Shown here: positions 9,875-21,424 of the stretch, in pieces
Layout of the letters: each line of letters begins with the position of its first letter
How positions within the stretch are numbered: position 1 is the stretch's first letter
NCBI GenBank assembly: GCA_963971575.1
Contig: OZ020622.1
Coordinates: forward strand, 4,936,279-5,000,278
Direction of reading: 5' to 3'
DNA: 64,000 nucleotides
DNA from: Liopterus haemorrhoidalis
Taxonomy: Eukaryota; Arthropoda; Insecta; Coleoptera; Dytiscidae
Notes under the pieces: generated by a model
The model's input: only the letters and a program-made list of their open reading frames with translations
The model's database searches: none
Told to the model about the DNA's origin: nothing
Position numbers and translations under genes: made by a program

Positions 9875-9988
9875 TCACTTCTAAATTTCAAGTGATCATC
9901 TAAAAAAAGGTCCTCGCTTCTAAAATACAAGGGATGACCTAAAAAAAAAAGGCCCTTGCTTCTGAAATACAAGTGATGACCTAAAAAA
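9875..9988. repeat. Minisatellite (about 38-40-bp units)
   Basis: Three to four degenerate units of the form GGTCCTCGCTTCTAAAATAC / AAGTGATGACCTAAAAAAAA. The same unit, in either orientation, occurs inside several otherwise distinct hAT MITEs (about 3610-3795, 11515-11610, 12740-12790, 45030-45105). No enclosing inverted ends were found here. Confidence 0.7.
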
Positions 9989-10570
9989 ATTAGCTGTGGC
10001 CACCACAGGACCGACCGCCATCACAAAGTACTTGTATAAAATACATTCTAGCAGCAGAGTAGAAATAACTTGGCCTAACAGAGATATTAATTATCATGAC
10101 CATGGAAACGTTACATATAAGTATGAAAAAATAGAAGATAAAATTTCGAAAATTTTTTAAAAATGTTTCGTTTTATCAAAAAATGTCTCAAATAAAAGTT
10201 GTTAATTATTGCATTTATAGCAACTTTTGTTAAATAAATTTTTTCGAAATATTTCTCTGCTGTGAAATATTCGCAAAAATTTTAAAATCGACACGTGTAA
10301 ACTCCCATTTCTAGTTAACCGATTTTTACCAAAAGTTGATCAACTTGTGCCATTGATGTCAAAAGCTTAAATATGAAGTTTCATAAAGATCGTTTCAGCC
10401 GAATTTGCTCTGCATGTGTACACAAACAGACGGACGGACAGACAGACAGACCAACAGACATCATGCTAAAAATAGTCAAAACGTTATGTAGGGACCTCAA
10501 TTCGTGGAGATCCATCGAAATGTCAAAATCGGTATTATCACAATACCTCTCTTATATATGTTGCTTGACT
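9989..10570 (+). repeat. R2 repeat with (GACA)n microsatellite
   Basis: Begins CTGTGGCCACCACAGGACCG and carries the phrases CCATGGAAACGTTACATATA and GTTGATCAACTTGTGCCATT, a short GACA/GACG run (about 10428-10460) and ends near CAATACCTCTCTTATATATG. Full-length relatives are at 23539-24167 (+) and, partly, 26422-26885 (-). No coding capacity is seen. Confidence 0.75.
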
Positions 10571-10616
10571 ATAAGTCGCTTGCCGGTCCGCCATGAAAAA
10601 AGGTTGGGAAACGCTG
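10570..10616 (+). repeat. Truncated right end of hAT MITE (3505-type)
   Basis: AAAAAAGGTTGGGAAACGCTG with the preceding GTCGCTTGCCGGTCCGCC matches the right end of the element at 3505-3892. The left part is missing, so no duplication can be tested. Confidence 0.6.
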
Positions 10617-10624
10617 CTCTAATA

Positions 10625-11424
10625 GGCCCGCACACAGTAAACGGTCGGGGTTGGGGATTTGTTTCCGTAAAACAATACAAATTTATTATTGATTATTTAC
10701 GGAGAGGAGTGGACTTATTTATTAATTTAATTTTGCTTATAATTTGATTTTTATTAATAAAAAAGGTGATATTTATTTTCAATTGTGAAAGCGATGGTGA
10801 TGAATTTATATGGATTATTTGAACAGAGGCCAGTTTCGCGCCATAATAAAGTGGAGGAAACCGTGAAAAACCAGGATTCGATCTTGGTTGTTTTGGTTAG
10901 TAATCAATCTTCCAAATTTCAGCAACGGCGTTCCGTAAACATAATTTTTCAGCAATTACTTATATTTAGTGTATCGCAGACAAAACCATTGGTAAGCACT
11001 TCTTCCCCAAAAGTTATTTTCCTAATTTTTCCTTAATCCACCCCTGTTTTAACAAAAAGGGTTGACAGTAAGATCGTGATGGGCACGGTTTGTAATCCAT
11101 TTATTAAAACTGCACGTAATATGCAAATGTCAGGGGGTAAAAGAGGAACAATTGAAAATACATCAGCTTGTAGCAACACTGCTAAACCCAACAAAAGAAT
11201 TAGTAGTAAGTCCATCGCATACATGCTTGTCAATTCATATTACGCTCCACTTTATGATTTCTGTAAATAAAACGACCTAGCCTATAATTATTTAAGCAAA
11301 CATGAAAACTGATTTAAATTTAATGTATTAGCAAACATTAAACATGAAAGAATTGGTATTAGTATTTAAAATTAGTTAGCATTAATAGACATGGTTTCTT
11401 TGTAACTTAAAATTACTTAAAAAA
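10625..11424. other. AT-rich non-coding stretch
   Basis: Nothing could be identified. Short open frames here (10785-11036, 11033-11233 on the other strand) have no recognisable domain or splice context and are probably chance. Confidence 0.35.
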
Positions 11425-11444
11425 TTGATGTGAAGTGTGAATTT

Positions 11445-11698
11445 CAGTAGCGGTTTTAAGGGGGGGGGGGGCGATCGCCCAAGACGCCAGGCCAGGAAGG
11501 GCGGCGGACGGTCATTTTTAGGTCTTTACTTGTATTTTAGAAGTGAAAACCTTTTTTTTAGGACTTCACTTGTATTTGAGAAATGAGGACCTTTTTTTTC
11601 AGGGCGTCACTTGTATTATATAGAACAATTTTTTTTTTTTTTATGGGTGCGGTAAAAAAATCTAGCCCGGGTCGCCAGACTTGCTAAAGCCGGCTCTG
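11445..11698. mobile_element. hAT MITE inserted in the R1 3' hairpin
   Basis: Ends CAGTAGCGGTTTTAAGG and GCTAAAGCCGGCTCTG are imperfect inverted repeats. The flanking GTGAATTT (11437-11444 and 11699-11706) is a perfect 8-bp target duplication; removing the element and one duplicate restores the R1 sequence TGTGAATTTTCACA. The interior has a run of G, the phrase CGCCAGGCCAGGAAGGGCGG and the shared minisatellite. A longer relative is at 28121-28526. Confidence 0.92.
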
Positions 11699-12178
11699 GT
11701 GAATTTTCACACATTTCAGGGTTTCGCAGGAATATAATAAGTGAAGGCTGAGTGTGTAGGACAAATTTTGCTTTTTAGTAATCACGGCAAAATGAACGAT
11801 ATTTTTAAAATAATTTATCGTCTGTTAATCTAAGAGCTTTAAAAACAAATTTTATGTTAAAATATTTTTTTGTTAATTTTAATTCGAATACCTAATACCA
11901 TTATTTAGGTTTTTAAATATGTGCAGTATTTTTTTTTATATATGTAGTAAGGTTCATTAAGATTTTGATAATTGCGCCTATGGCTTCCATTGATTGTTTT
12001 AAGTCATATGCTCCGCCCCTCTGGATCCATATACATGACCCATAGAATGAAAATATAATTCCAACGGGTTATGGTCTTAAAAATTAAATGCAACATTTGC
12101 CAAAATATAACTAAAATTTTGACAAAATAATTTAAACAAAATAAAAATGGAAAAAAAAACAAAAAATAAAATTGTTTC

Positions 12179-12249
12179 CTCTGCCCGGGAGCGAACACTA
12201 GTTTGCTGCGTAGCAAGCGAGCAAGTTAACCATTATACCAGGATACGCC
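12179..12249 (-). repeat. tRNA-like module, type I
   Basis: Minus-strand equivalent of the modules at 5420 and 19057, with TGGTATAATGGTTAAC as A-box-like part and TTCGCTCCCGGGCAG near the B box. It sits at the standard central position of the R1 copy that encloses it. Confidence 0.6.
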
Positions 12250-12382
12250 TTCTAGTAAAGTGTGTTACATAACTATAACTTTTGTACATCGTCAACAAAA
12301 AAAAACACAAAAAATGCGTTATTTTCCGAAACGTAATCTGATCAAAAATTGTTACACTCTACAGTGTAGAATATTGTCAACT

Positions 12383-12617
12383 TTATTCGTTGAATAAATT
12401 TATTCAACGATGGTGAAACAAAAGTAAAATGTAACATATTATCAAAAATAAGGAGTGCTCATAAAATGCTGGTAAAGTACTTCGTATAGGAGGAGTGCGA
12501 AATACAAATGTGAAGTACATTATTAATACTGGCGTTGCACAAACTTTTAGTGCCAGCAATTTACCAACAGAAAAAGCAGTTTGCCGGCATTCGGCCGATG
12601 GTTGTATGTTTGCTGGA
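12383..12617. mobile_element. Partial CCCAGCAAACA-type element
   Basis: From about 12440 it matches the right part of the 50093-51812 element (AAAATGCTGGTAAAGTACTTCG and the following TTCACATTTGTATTTCGC complement) up to ATGTTTGCTGG at 12606-12616. The preceding 12383-12416 contains the right half of the small palindromic MITE also seen inside the larger copy (ATAAATTTATTCAACGATGG). It interrupts an R1 copy. Confidence 0.65.
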
Positions 12618-12704
12618 ATACCAAACTTTCTATGTTAAGCCGTTTGGCTATAATTTCTACCGTACAGACGGACACATGAGTTACGATATAAGGGTGCTCA
12701 TACC

Positions 12705-12873
12705 CAGAGCCGCACCAAGGAAAAGGGCGCCACATTGCGAAAGTGAGGACCTTTTTTTTGCTCGTCATCTAGATTTTGGGCGGTGAGAATCTTGTTTTTG
12801 CTTACATTTATTTGCCAAGGACGCCAAAACGCAGTTTTTGCCCCTAGCGCAAGTTTTCCTTACTGCGGCTCTG
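12705..12873. mobile_element. hAT MITE (CAGAGCCGC type), copy 1
   Basis: Ends CAGAGCCGCACCAAGGAAAA and TTTTCCTTACTGCGGCTCTG are inverted repeats; flanking CTCATACC and ATCATACC form an 8-bp duplication with one mismatch. The interior has one unit of the shared minisatellite. The same family is at 44956-45186, and both copies landed in the 5' terminal region of an R1 copy. Confidence 0.9.
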
Positions 12874-13242
12874 ATCATACCTACAAAACCCTAAAAACGG
12901 CTACTCGTCTACTAAATAAATTCAACAATGAAAATAAATGCGTATAAATTGATCTAGAAATATGTACCAATGCAATCAATTATGTTTTACAACAAAAACT
13001 GAAGCTTATTGCTATTTTTTGCGTTAATTTTTGATATAAATAAACGGTTTCTAATCGTCAACAATGGATTTATGCGCACAAAAAACATCAACAATGCAAT
13101 GCGCAGAATTATTACTGCCATATGAATCGCAGTTATTATTTTGGCCGTTAATAAGTCCACTTTTTATGCTATCTACCATTGACAGTAGATGAGTGATAAA
13201 ATTATCTAATTATTTCAATTTTCTGTGTATTCCAACCACAGG

Positions 13243-13334
13243 TAGAATCGCAGCAGACACGCTGACTCTAAAACCCGTCTAGTGTTGGATTGACTTCCAG
13301 AGAGACTGGTACTCAGTTGAGCATCGACTGTTGT
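13243..13334 (+). other. Possible non-coding exon
   Basis: A CpG-containing segment bounded by an acceptor-like CCAACCACAG and a donor-like GTAAGG. No open frame worth naming is present. It could be a 5' UTR exon of the slit transcript that becomes visible at 22823, or part of a solo LTR-like repeat; neither can be decided from the sequence. Confidence 0.2.
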
Positions 13335-13649
13335 AAGGGTGACTACTCTCGCTCTTTCCTCTAACCCGCGAATACGTGTGTTTACATCTAAACTGTATAT
13401 GTATTTGTGAATTATTGTGTATTCTGTGATTTGTACTGTGTTTTTTAATGTGATAAACATTTGAACAAATAAAATTTAACATGGCTTCTAATGATACGTG
13501 AATAAGTGAGTGATTTGTTTATATATATTGGTTTATTTGTTGTTTTCCTATGTTGCTATATTACTGGCTTACTTATAAAATAACCAATGTACAGTTTCTA
13601 ATAATTATTATTGGCAAAATATATGTATTTTGTTTGTAAACTGATTGTA

Positions 13650-14815
13650 ATAAGGGCCGTCTTAGGCCATGCAGGGGCCCTTTTAGAAAGTCAAAAAAAA
13701 TTAATAAAAACATTAGTATATACAGTCGATTCCGCTTAATCAGGACAACGGTTAATTGGGACAGCCGCTTATAAAGGACAAATCCTAAAGAACGGTAACA
13801 GAACCGAGGAAATAACACAAATTTACATCGCTTTTCCGGGACAAAATTCCGTTTAATCGGGACTAATAGTGTGAATTCCCATGGCGCCGAAGAAAATTAA
13901 TATTTTACAGGCAATACAGAAAAATTTGCGCTAATTTTGTACAACTACAATAACAAAAAAACAAAAAAAAAAACCACTTTAGTGGAATTCTTACAGAATA
14001 AATAACTCAATTTAAGTTAGAACATTTTTCTTTCAGAATTTATTATGCAATTTATTGTTTCAGATTTTACATTATTTTTTATTTTGTAGTAAATACGTAC
14101 TACATATTATATACATTAAAAAATTAATGTTTTAATATGTATGCATAGGTACGTATAGTTTTGTGCAATTTATCAAATAAAATATTAACACTAATCCTGT
14201 AATTTTTGTGGAATTTCGGATAATTGGGTAAACCGCTTAATCGGGACAAAATGTACTAGTCCCGATGTGTCCCGATTAAACGGAATCAACTGTACTTTAA
14301 TTTAGTGACTTTATTGGTTATTATGGTTAGCTTTATACAAAACAAATATAAGTGATTACTATTTTGAGAATTGGACTTACGTTAATGATGGTTTCTTCCG
14401 GGATTTGTGTTTTGCATAATCTTCTATTATGTCCTCAAAGTCTAATTTTTGAAGGATCACTTTCTATGCACATGATTGACAAATTAGTAAGTCGTTCTTG
14501 TAACATAGTCGTTCGTAATTAATTTTTTATTATTTTTAGCCGTGAAAATAAGCGCTTTTCACTATAATTGGTGACCATTAATCAAAGGAATATCCTTGTA
14601 GCAACTTCCACATTTGGGAAAATTTCTTCTAATTTATTTGCTTTTATTAGAGTATGTAAGGATGAGATATTCAAGTCCGCCGATTAATTTGCAAGGTTTT
14701 TTAATAAAAGTAGTAGAATTGAGGTCCTCTTTTGCCGTCTAAACGATAATCTCGGCATTTTGAGGCCCCCATCAAGCCGGGGGCTCTGGGCTCGTGCCCC
14801 GTGTGCCCTTATGGA
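13650..14815 (-). mobile_element. hAT element remnant with ZMYM1-like transposase tail
   Basis: The left end has the GC-rich phrase GGGCCGTCTTAGGCCATGCA and the right part GAGGCCCCCATCAAGCCGGG. Minus-strand translation of about 14580-14300 gives a broken hAT dimerisation domain (RLTNLSIMCIESDPSKIRL is the clearest piece). It is split by a Tigger-type element at 13723-14292. The coding part and right end recur at 62000-62465. Confidence 0.7.
13723..14292. mobile_element. Tigger/pogo-type non-autonomous element
   Basis: Left end CAGTCGATTCCGCTTAATC and right end GATTAAACGGAATCAACTG are inverted repeats beginning CAG, as in pogo/Tigger elements, and are flanked by TA on both sides (13721-13722, 14293-14294). 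Further copies of the CGGGACA-type subterminal motif lie just inside both ends. The interior has no transposase. It interrupts the hAT remnant at 13650-14815. Confidence 0.9.
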
Positions 14816-15150
14816 AAAAACGTAATAAGGATATTAGCGCCAAATTATAGTCTAAATTGATTTTTAAAAGTAAGCCAACGTATTTTTTTGAAAATGTTTA
14901 TTGCATTTTGCAAAAATTAATTGATATATTAGTCTTTTTTGTGGTATTATATATTTTGTAAAAAAACTGATATGGTAAGAATTTTCTAACAGAATGTTGT
15001 GTAGATATAAATTGGAAAAATCTGCTAATAAGAATAATAGCGCAGTTTTGGAAAACAATTTGTCAAAATGTGTTTTAAAAGGAAACGAAATAATTCATGT
15101 TTTCTGTATTTTAAAAATGTTCTATGCCGTATTAAGGCATGGGTTTTAAA

Positions 15151-15527
15151 CAGTGGCGGATCTACATACGGGCTAATAGGGCTTAAGCCCTGGGCCCCAG
15201 ATCCTCAAGGGGCCCCTAACCTCTCGGACATATACCTATTATATTCTATACCAAGCACGGCTTAAAGAGAAAAGATCAAAACAAAAATATTACTTTAAAA
15301 AACAACACAAAAAAAATAAAAACTTAAATTTACTAATATTTATTAAAAATCAACATAAGTGAAGCGCCAGCTAATAAAAAAATAATATCCAACATTAATA
15401 AAAATGTAATAAATAATAATTAACCTTTAATACTGTGTTTTATTTTTTAAATTTTTTTATTGAAACATGTGTAGGGCCCCTTGGTATTTTTAAGCCCTGG
15501 GCCCCCAAAAAGCTAGATCCACCACTG
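15151..15527. mobile_element. hAT MITE (CAGTGGCGGATCTA type)
   Basis: Ends CAGTGGCGGATCTA and TAGATCCACCACTG are inverted repeats; flanking GTTTTAAA and GTTTTAAG are an 8-bp duplication with one change. Subterminal GC-rich phrases around GGGCTTAAGCCCTGGGCCCC are mirrored near the right end. The interior is AT-rich without coding. Confidence 0.93.
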
Positions 15528-15529
15528 GT

Positions 15530-16560
15530 TTTAAGGGCTACAGCCCAAGGGGGCCGATCGAATAGGGGGCCTAGTGCCACATAGCATAGATATAATAATA
15601 AAAAATAATAATCGAAAACTAAAATTCATTCTAATTGATAAATTGATAAAAACATAATAAATAAATTTAATATTGTAGTTTTTATTAACTTATTTTTTCT
15701 TTAATAATAGGATACAAAAATAAAATTTAACTAATTTTTATTATTATTGTCACGGAGACGCGGGAAGCCGGTAAAAAATGCCGGGGTCCGACACTGCCTT
15801 CTTTTTTGATGTCACTATCCAGTTTATTATTTGTTATTTTGTTACATAATTTCTTTGTCAGTAATTGTAATACGTAATAATTATTGAAATTATAGTGTTT
15901 ATAGATCCGGGACCGCACCCGAATTGACTGCACACTTTGTTTATGTAGTTAGCTGTCATCAGCTATCAGTATTTTGACTCCCTTTGTGACGTTTCTCTCG
16001 GTAGCTTCCGCGCGGACATAATGCACATCACGTAAACCTATATATTATACTAGGTACAGAAAATTAAAAAACCATTTCGAACAGTTTTTTATTTGTCATA
16101 GGGTCCGTAAGTACCGTTTTATTTTATTTTTTAAATTTTGTTTTACAGGGGAGTTGGGCGGAATTGTTTTATCGGGTCCCGGGCTCTTAATTGTTGTTTT
16201 ACCGGGACCCACCCAATTTTTGAATGGCCCCACATCACTTTTTTTATTGTAGTACATCACTTGTAGCCTATGGGCTTACTTAATCCGGCACTGAAAATGT
16301 TTATTTTATTTTAAAAATATAATTGATATATTAGTCTTTTTTTTGTGGTGTATCTTTTGTAAAAAATTTAACATGGTATCCCAAATAATCTTTTGACAGG
16401 TAGAAAAAATATAGTATTGTGTTTCTAAAATTTGAGAATTAAGACAAAAAAAAAACTAAGAATGCGTTGAATTAAATGATGAATAGAAAATGTGAAGTGG
16501 ACGGTACATGACTTTCGAAATTTAATTGTTTTCTAATTATTACCAGGGTTATTTTAGTAT
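15530..16560. other. Mixed repeat debris
   Basis: Contains GC-rich scraps resembling hAT ends (for example ACAGCCCAAGGGGGCCGATC near 15540) separated by AT-rich sequence. No bounded element or exon could be established. Confidence 0.35.
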
Positions 16561-16972
16561 CCAGGGCCGGATTTATGTTTCAAAAGGCTCTAAAGAAAGG
16601 GTCTTTCAAAGGGCCCTTTTGCAAAAAAAAAAAAAAATGCCAAATATAGTTAAACAATATGAACAAATAATAATAAATAAATAGCTGTTTATGCAGCATT
16701 AGCAAAATTATCCTTAATACAACTCTGTGTAGTAAATAATAATGAATAACTAATAAATATTATATAAATACAATAAATATTTATGTAAATAGTTTTTTTT
16801 TAAAGATAAATTATCGAAATTAAATATCAGATTAACATTTAAAATATAAATAATACATTCTCCATTATTTCCTTGTTGAATATTATTATATACTAAAACC
16901 AGGGCACAGTTTTGATACCATGTCTGCTTTCAAGAAACAGATCTTTGCTCGATCTGCCTTTTAAGTGTAGAG

Positions 16973-17127
16973 CAGCGTTTCCCAAACTGTGCGCCGCGGC
17001 GCCCTGGCTGGACTATATTCCAATATTCCTCCAACTGTGTTAGATAGCCTAATGTTTTGATTTGGCGCCGTGGAAAAAATCTGATACATTAAGGGCGCCG
17101 GAAACCGAAAAAGTTTGGGAACCACTG
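16973..17127. mobile_element. Short hAT MITE (155 bp)
   Basis: Ends CAGCGTTTCCCAAACTGTG and AAGTTTGGGAACCACTG are imperfect inverted repeats; flanking GTGTAGAG and GTCTAGAG differ at one base, giving an 8-bp duplication. The interior carries two GGCGCC-rich segments (GCGGCGCCCTGG; TAAGGGCGCCGG). Confidence 0.92.
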
Positions 17128-17139
17128 GTCTAGAGAATT

Positions 17140-18440
17140 TATTTTTAAGTACAGGTCCGTAACAGGCGCGCACCCTGGAGCTTGACGTACATTAGTCCAC
17201 GTATTTTAGTCCAAGTACCCCCCTGTATGGCTCTTTATTTCCTGAATTTTTTTATGATACATCTCTGTATAAAATTTTTAACTTTTCAAAAACAATCAAA
17301 TTATCAGGAAATTTGAAATCAACCCTCGTTTTTAAATTCAAATTTAGTCAGATTGAAATTTCTATTTAATATTTTATACGCGAGATTTTAATTCAATTAT
17401 GACCATTTACATTTACATTTCATACATTTAACTAAAACATTTCGGATAAAATGTTTAATAATTTTCACTTGCAGCGAAATACCATCATAAAATATAGTTT
17501 TAGTTTGTTGAAACACTACTGCCTTTATAAATACGGCGGAATATCTAATTAAATAATTTAAAATATGTATTTGCGTATTTCTATCCACAAAATAGAATAA
17601 AATGACAATTATCCAAAAGCAGGCTCACGCACAAGGGGGCCTTAGAGACCCCCCATCCCCCTAGAAACGAAAAAATATGCCTAATATACTTATTTAACAA
17701 AAACTAAACAACTAAGCAATGAAAAATAGTAATTATTTTATTTTATTAATATCAAAGTCTATGATAAAAATTTATTAACACCCCCCCCCCCCTCTCCCGT
17801 AATTAATTTGTATTAACGTACAGATATTTTTTGGAAATGGACCCCCACATACATTTTTCTGGGTGTGCTCTTACCCAAAACGTAAACGTCTAACAAAATT
17901 CTTATTGTAGTAAAACACAAAAAAACTGACCTTAAAACCCCATAAGCTCCATTTTCATTGTATTAGACTAATTAATCCAAATTAGGCACTTAGAACCACA
18001 TTTCACTTGTTTTAAAACAAATTTTAACAAAATTTTACTTCACACAATTTGACAGTTCTTAATTACACTTGTCACCACAAAACACCCACGGCGCTGCCGA
18101 TCACGTCTGAAATTGCCAACAACCATCTTCCGTAAAAAAAATAGATTTTATTTTGAGTTTACACTTTTATGTCAACAAATTGCGAAAAACTAGTTTGATA
18201 AAATGAATCACTGGGTCTTTAGTTAGTTGTTGGTATATTTTTTTGAGGACGGAATGGAGATTTAACTGAAACAAATTGTAAAATTGTGGAGGATAAAACG
18301 GCACGACCGAATTGTCATTTCTACTAAATATGGCGACGACGATGGATAAAGATGGCGGAAAAGACCATTTGAAAATTTAATAATTTAAATGTATTATTTT
18401 GTTAATTACAAGACTTTAGGGTGGTAATTGTTCGTTTGTT
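17140..18440. other. AT-rich non-coding stretch with an old dispersed repeat
   Basis: No gene was recognised. The part at about 18040-18240 is an inverted, diverged relative of 46640-46805 (shared phrases CTTGTCACCAC, GGCGCTG and AAGACCCAGTGA), so an unnamed old repeat family is present. A C-run lies at about 17780. Confidence 0.4.
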
Positions 18441-18445
18441 TTTTT

Positions 18446-19558
18446 TAGTTTTGTAGGTATGTCCAAAAAAAAAAGCTTGCATGGATGGGCACGGAAATAG
18501 TTCAACAGGAATTTTCAATCAGATTAGTTTTTCGAAAAATGTAAATTTTTTTGTGTCGTTGATAAGAAAAATATATTTTTTTAAATTTATTGCGTAGTAT
18601 CAAAAGAAAGCTCTTAGTACGTAAGTTAAGGAATAAGAAGTAGTTTTTTAAAGTTCGGTTTTTTTTTATACGATTTTAGTCAAAATTTTGCCAAAAAAGT
18701 TCTTGTCCCCTCCCATTTACCCAAAGGGGTTAAACTAAGTCTGAAAAAATTATAGGTAATGTACAGTGATCTGAGCCGGAAACGTACGAGAGGAATTTTT
18801 GATCCGATTGCGTTTTTGAAAAATATTGCAGTTTTTGTGTTTTTGACAACATTAATTTGTATTTACGGCTAAGATAGTGTAAATTTTTGAAAATAAAAAT
18901 ATAATAAAAAAAATAACAGCTGAGGACCGAGTATTGAATATCACACTACACTCTACACTGTAATTTTTGATCAGATTATGCTTTCGGAAAATAACGCATT
19001 TTTTGTGTTTTTTTGTACATACAAAAGTTATAGTTATGTAACACACTATACTAGAAGGCGTATCCTGGTCTAATGGTTAGCTTGCTCGCTTGCTACGCAG
19101 TAAACTTGGGTTCGCTCCCGGGCAGAGGACACAATTTTATTTTTTGCTTTTTTTCCATTTTTATTTTGTTTAAATTATTTTGTCATTCTAGTTATATTTT
19201 AGCAAATGTTGCATTTAATTTTTAAGAGCGTAAATTTAATAACCAGTTGGAATAGTTGGAATTATATTTTCATTCTGTGTCATGTATACGAAACCAGAAG
19301 GGCGGTGAATATGACTTAAAACAACCAATGGAAGCCATAGGCCCAATTTTAAAAATCTTAATGAACCGTGCTATATAAAATAAAAATGCTCCACATATTT
19401 AGAAACCTAAATAATGGTATTAGGTATTCGAATTAAAATTAACAAAAAAATATTGTAACATAAAATTTGTTTTGGCAACCCAAATAATCATCATTAACTT
19501 ACTAAATACCTGCGAAACCCAGAAATGTGTGAAAATTCACACTTCACATCAATTTTTA
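18446..19558 (+). repeat. R1 composite repeat, full-length variant
   Basis: Begins TAGTTTTGTAGGTATGTCC, lacks a long TCTG run, and contains a type I tRNA-like module at 19057-19128. It ends with ATACCTGCGAAACCCAGAAA and the hairpin tail ending about 19558. The first 500 bp are more diverged than in other copies and match the copy at 43876-45235 better (shared ACTACACTCTACACTGTA). Confidence 0.75.
19057..19128 (+). repeat. tRNA-like module, type I (best preserved)
   Basis: GGCGTATCCTGGTCTAATGG starts the module; TGGTCTAATGGTTAGC is a good A-box match and GGGTTCGCTCCCGGG a near match to the B box, with a T-arm-like stem around it. The position within R1 is the same as in the copies at 5420 and 12179. 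Confidence 0.65.
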
Positions 19559-19566
19559 TATATATT

Positions 19567-19857
19567 CTCTATAATGAACCTTGCTATATATAAAAAAAAA
19601 TACTGCACATATTTAGAAACCTAAATAATGGTATTAGGTATTCGAATTAAAATTAATAAAAAAAAATATTTCAACTTAAAATTTGTTTTTAAAGCTCTTA
19701 AATTAACAGACGATAAATTATTTTAAAAATATCGTTCATTTTGCCGTGATTACTACAAAGCAAAATTTGTCCTACACACTCAGCATGCCTTCACTTATTA
19801 TATACCTGCGAACCTTGAAATATGTGAAAATTCACACTTCACATCAATTTTTTAGAG
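19567..19857 (+). repeat. R1 composite repeat, 3' fragment in tandem
   Basis: Repeats the R1 3' portion (AATGAACCTTGCTATATATA to CACTTCACATCAATTTTTTA) directly after the full copy. It carries an extra segment (AAAATATCGTTCATTTTGCC and CCTACACACTCAGCATG) that is also present in the minus-strand copy at 11760-11870, so it belongs to that subfamily. Confidence 0.7.
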
Positions 19858-20859
19858 GGTGCTAATAATAATTTTAAATTAAATATATAGTTCAGATATT
19901 TGTATCGCTTATTTTCACTCCCTTGCATGTCGGGTAGCTGTTACCTTACTAAACTTTCCTATTATATCATAAAATCTATTCATAACTCTGCTTTTCTTTA
20001 TTAGTTCTTATAAAAATAACATGTCTGTACACGAAATTTAAGGCATGCGTGCGGCAAGATCTTAAAACACTTTTTTGTTACCCCGATTAAGTTTGACAAG
20101 CACTGTACATAAAAAATATTAGTACTGGTCAATAATATGTTTATACATTATTAATTTTAATACATTTAGGTCAAAGTAAAACCATTTGTAATAACATTAA
20201 GTTATTATTATATAAAAATTTTATTATTCTAAGTGGATAACGATCTTGTACAGAAGTCGTTAGTTGGAATCATTTGTTTTTTATTCTTTTAACTGTTTTT
20301 AAACTTGCCCTAAGGTCCTAATTATTAGGTAGTTAGATAATTTATTTAAAAAAATTAATCATATAATATTAAATGTTCACGTGAATACACGTGAATACGA
20401 CTAACGGTTTTAGTAATCTAGAAATGAAATATTGCGTGTAAGTAATGTACTTGTCTTATTCTAACCTAACTTATTTTGTATGCGTGTAAAATTCTTGTAA
20501 TTAATTTTTAGCAAAATCATTCGATGTCCACGTGAAAAAGGTCATTAAAATATAATAAATATTGGGATTTTTAAAAACAAATTTATAAAAATACCGCTTA
20601 ATACATAAATAACACATTAACTGAACAAAATATTTTTTGGAAATATAATTTTATCAAAAATTTCTATTTGAACTATTCCGGTTTGCGTTGGTGTACATTG
20701 TTCTGGTTTTTATACTTATAACTGGTGAAAAAATCGATCAGAACGGTGTTATTTTGTGACAGTGCCGTTTGTGTCAATACTTTAGTTTTTAAGCGGTCTT
20801 TTCAAGGAGATTTACTGATATTATAATTAACGTATTAATGCGTTTTTATCTCACTCGTT

Positions 20860-21420
20860 TTGGCAGCGTATAAAAAAATTACAAGTGCGCAGTTTGTCAA
20901 TCTGCTTTGTTCTTTGTTTAAGCATCGACGGGGCTGATGCTCCCCATAGCAAAATTCCATAAGAAAGCTGACTATTAATGAGGTAATGATACGCTACTAT
21001 AGCTGCTTCTCTTGTTATTATTGGAGTGATTTTTTTTTAAAATAAAGAGATTTTGAAACTTTACTTATTAGTGACACACAGTGATTTTTCCACGATAATT
21101 TTGAGTCTAAAAAACGGATCTCCTCATCAGATTCATAGGTAATGTTTGCATGAAATTGAAAGTTATTAGTTTTTTCTAAGTTTAATTTAAGATAATTATT
21201 ACTAAACCAATTTTCTGCTTGTGCCAGTTCTAATTGGGAGACTGATATTGATGTGATTGTATCAAAGTTAGCATTTAAAATGGTAGTGTCATTGGCGAAC
21301 ATGTTAGTTTTAGAATATTTTAATACATCGGGGAGATCATTTATGTAAATTAGAAAAAGAATTGGTCTTAAAATTGAGCCTTGAGGAAGTCCGGATTTTA
21401 CGTCAAGAAAATTAGAGCAT
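20860..21420 (-). pseudogene. Non-LTR retrotransposon reverse-transcriptase fragment
   Basis: Minus-strand reading from 21420 downward gives SGLPQGSILRPILFLIYINDLP, the conserved PQG and INDLP blocks of LINE reverse transcriptases, then FANDTTIL (the FADD catalytic box with one Asp changed to Asn), WFSNNYLKLNLEKT, and finally SQLSYGILLWGAS after a frameshift. It has at least one frame break and is truncated at both ends. An R1 copy starts immediately to the right (21425). Confidence 0.88.
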
Positions 21421-21424
21421 TTTT

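Larger units (their letters stand above)
11425..12893 (-). repeat. R1 composite repeat, minus strand, interrupted by three insertions
   Basis: The 3' hairpin tail is at 11425-11444 and resumes after a hAT MITE at 11699. The body then runs on the minus strand through a type I tRNA-like module (12179-12249) to about 12360. A piece of the CCCAGCAAACA element follows (about 12383-12617), then the R1 5' region with GCCGTTTGGCTA (12639) and the terminal CCTACAAAACCCT (12881-12893), itself split by a second hAT MITE at 12705-12873. Confidence 0.75.

Noticed and set aside
13215..13460. 81-codon minus-strand frame near the possible non-coding exon
   Set aside because: No recognisable domain; overlaps splice-like signals on the other strand and has AT-rich codon use at one end only.
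19057..19128. Functional tRNA gene
   Set aside because: A- and B-box-like motifs are present, but the ends do not pair into an acceptor stem and the same sequence is embedded in R1 copies; it is treated as a repeat module.
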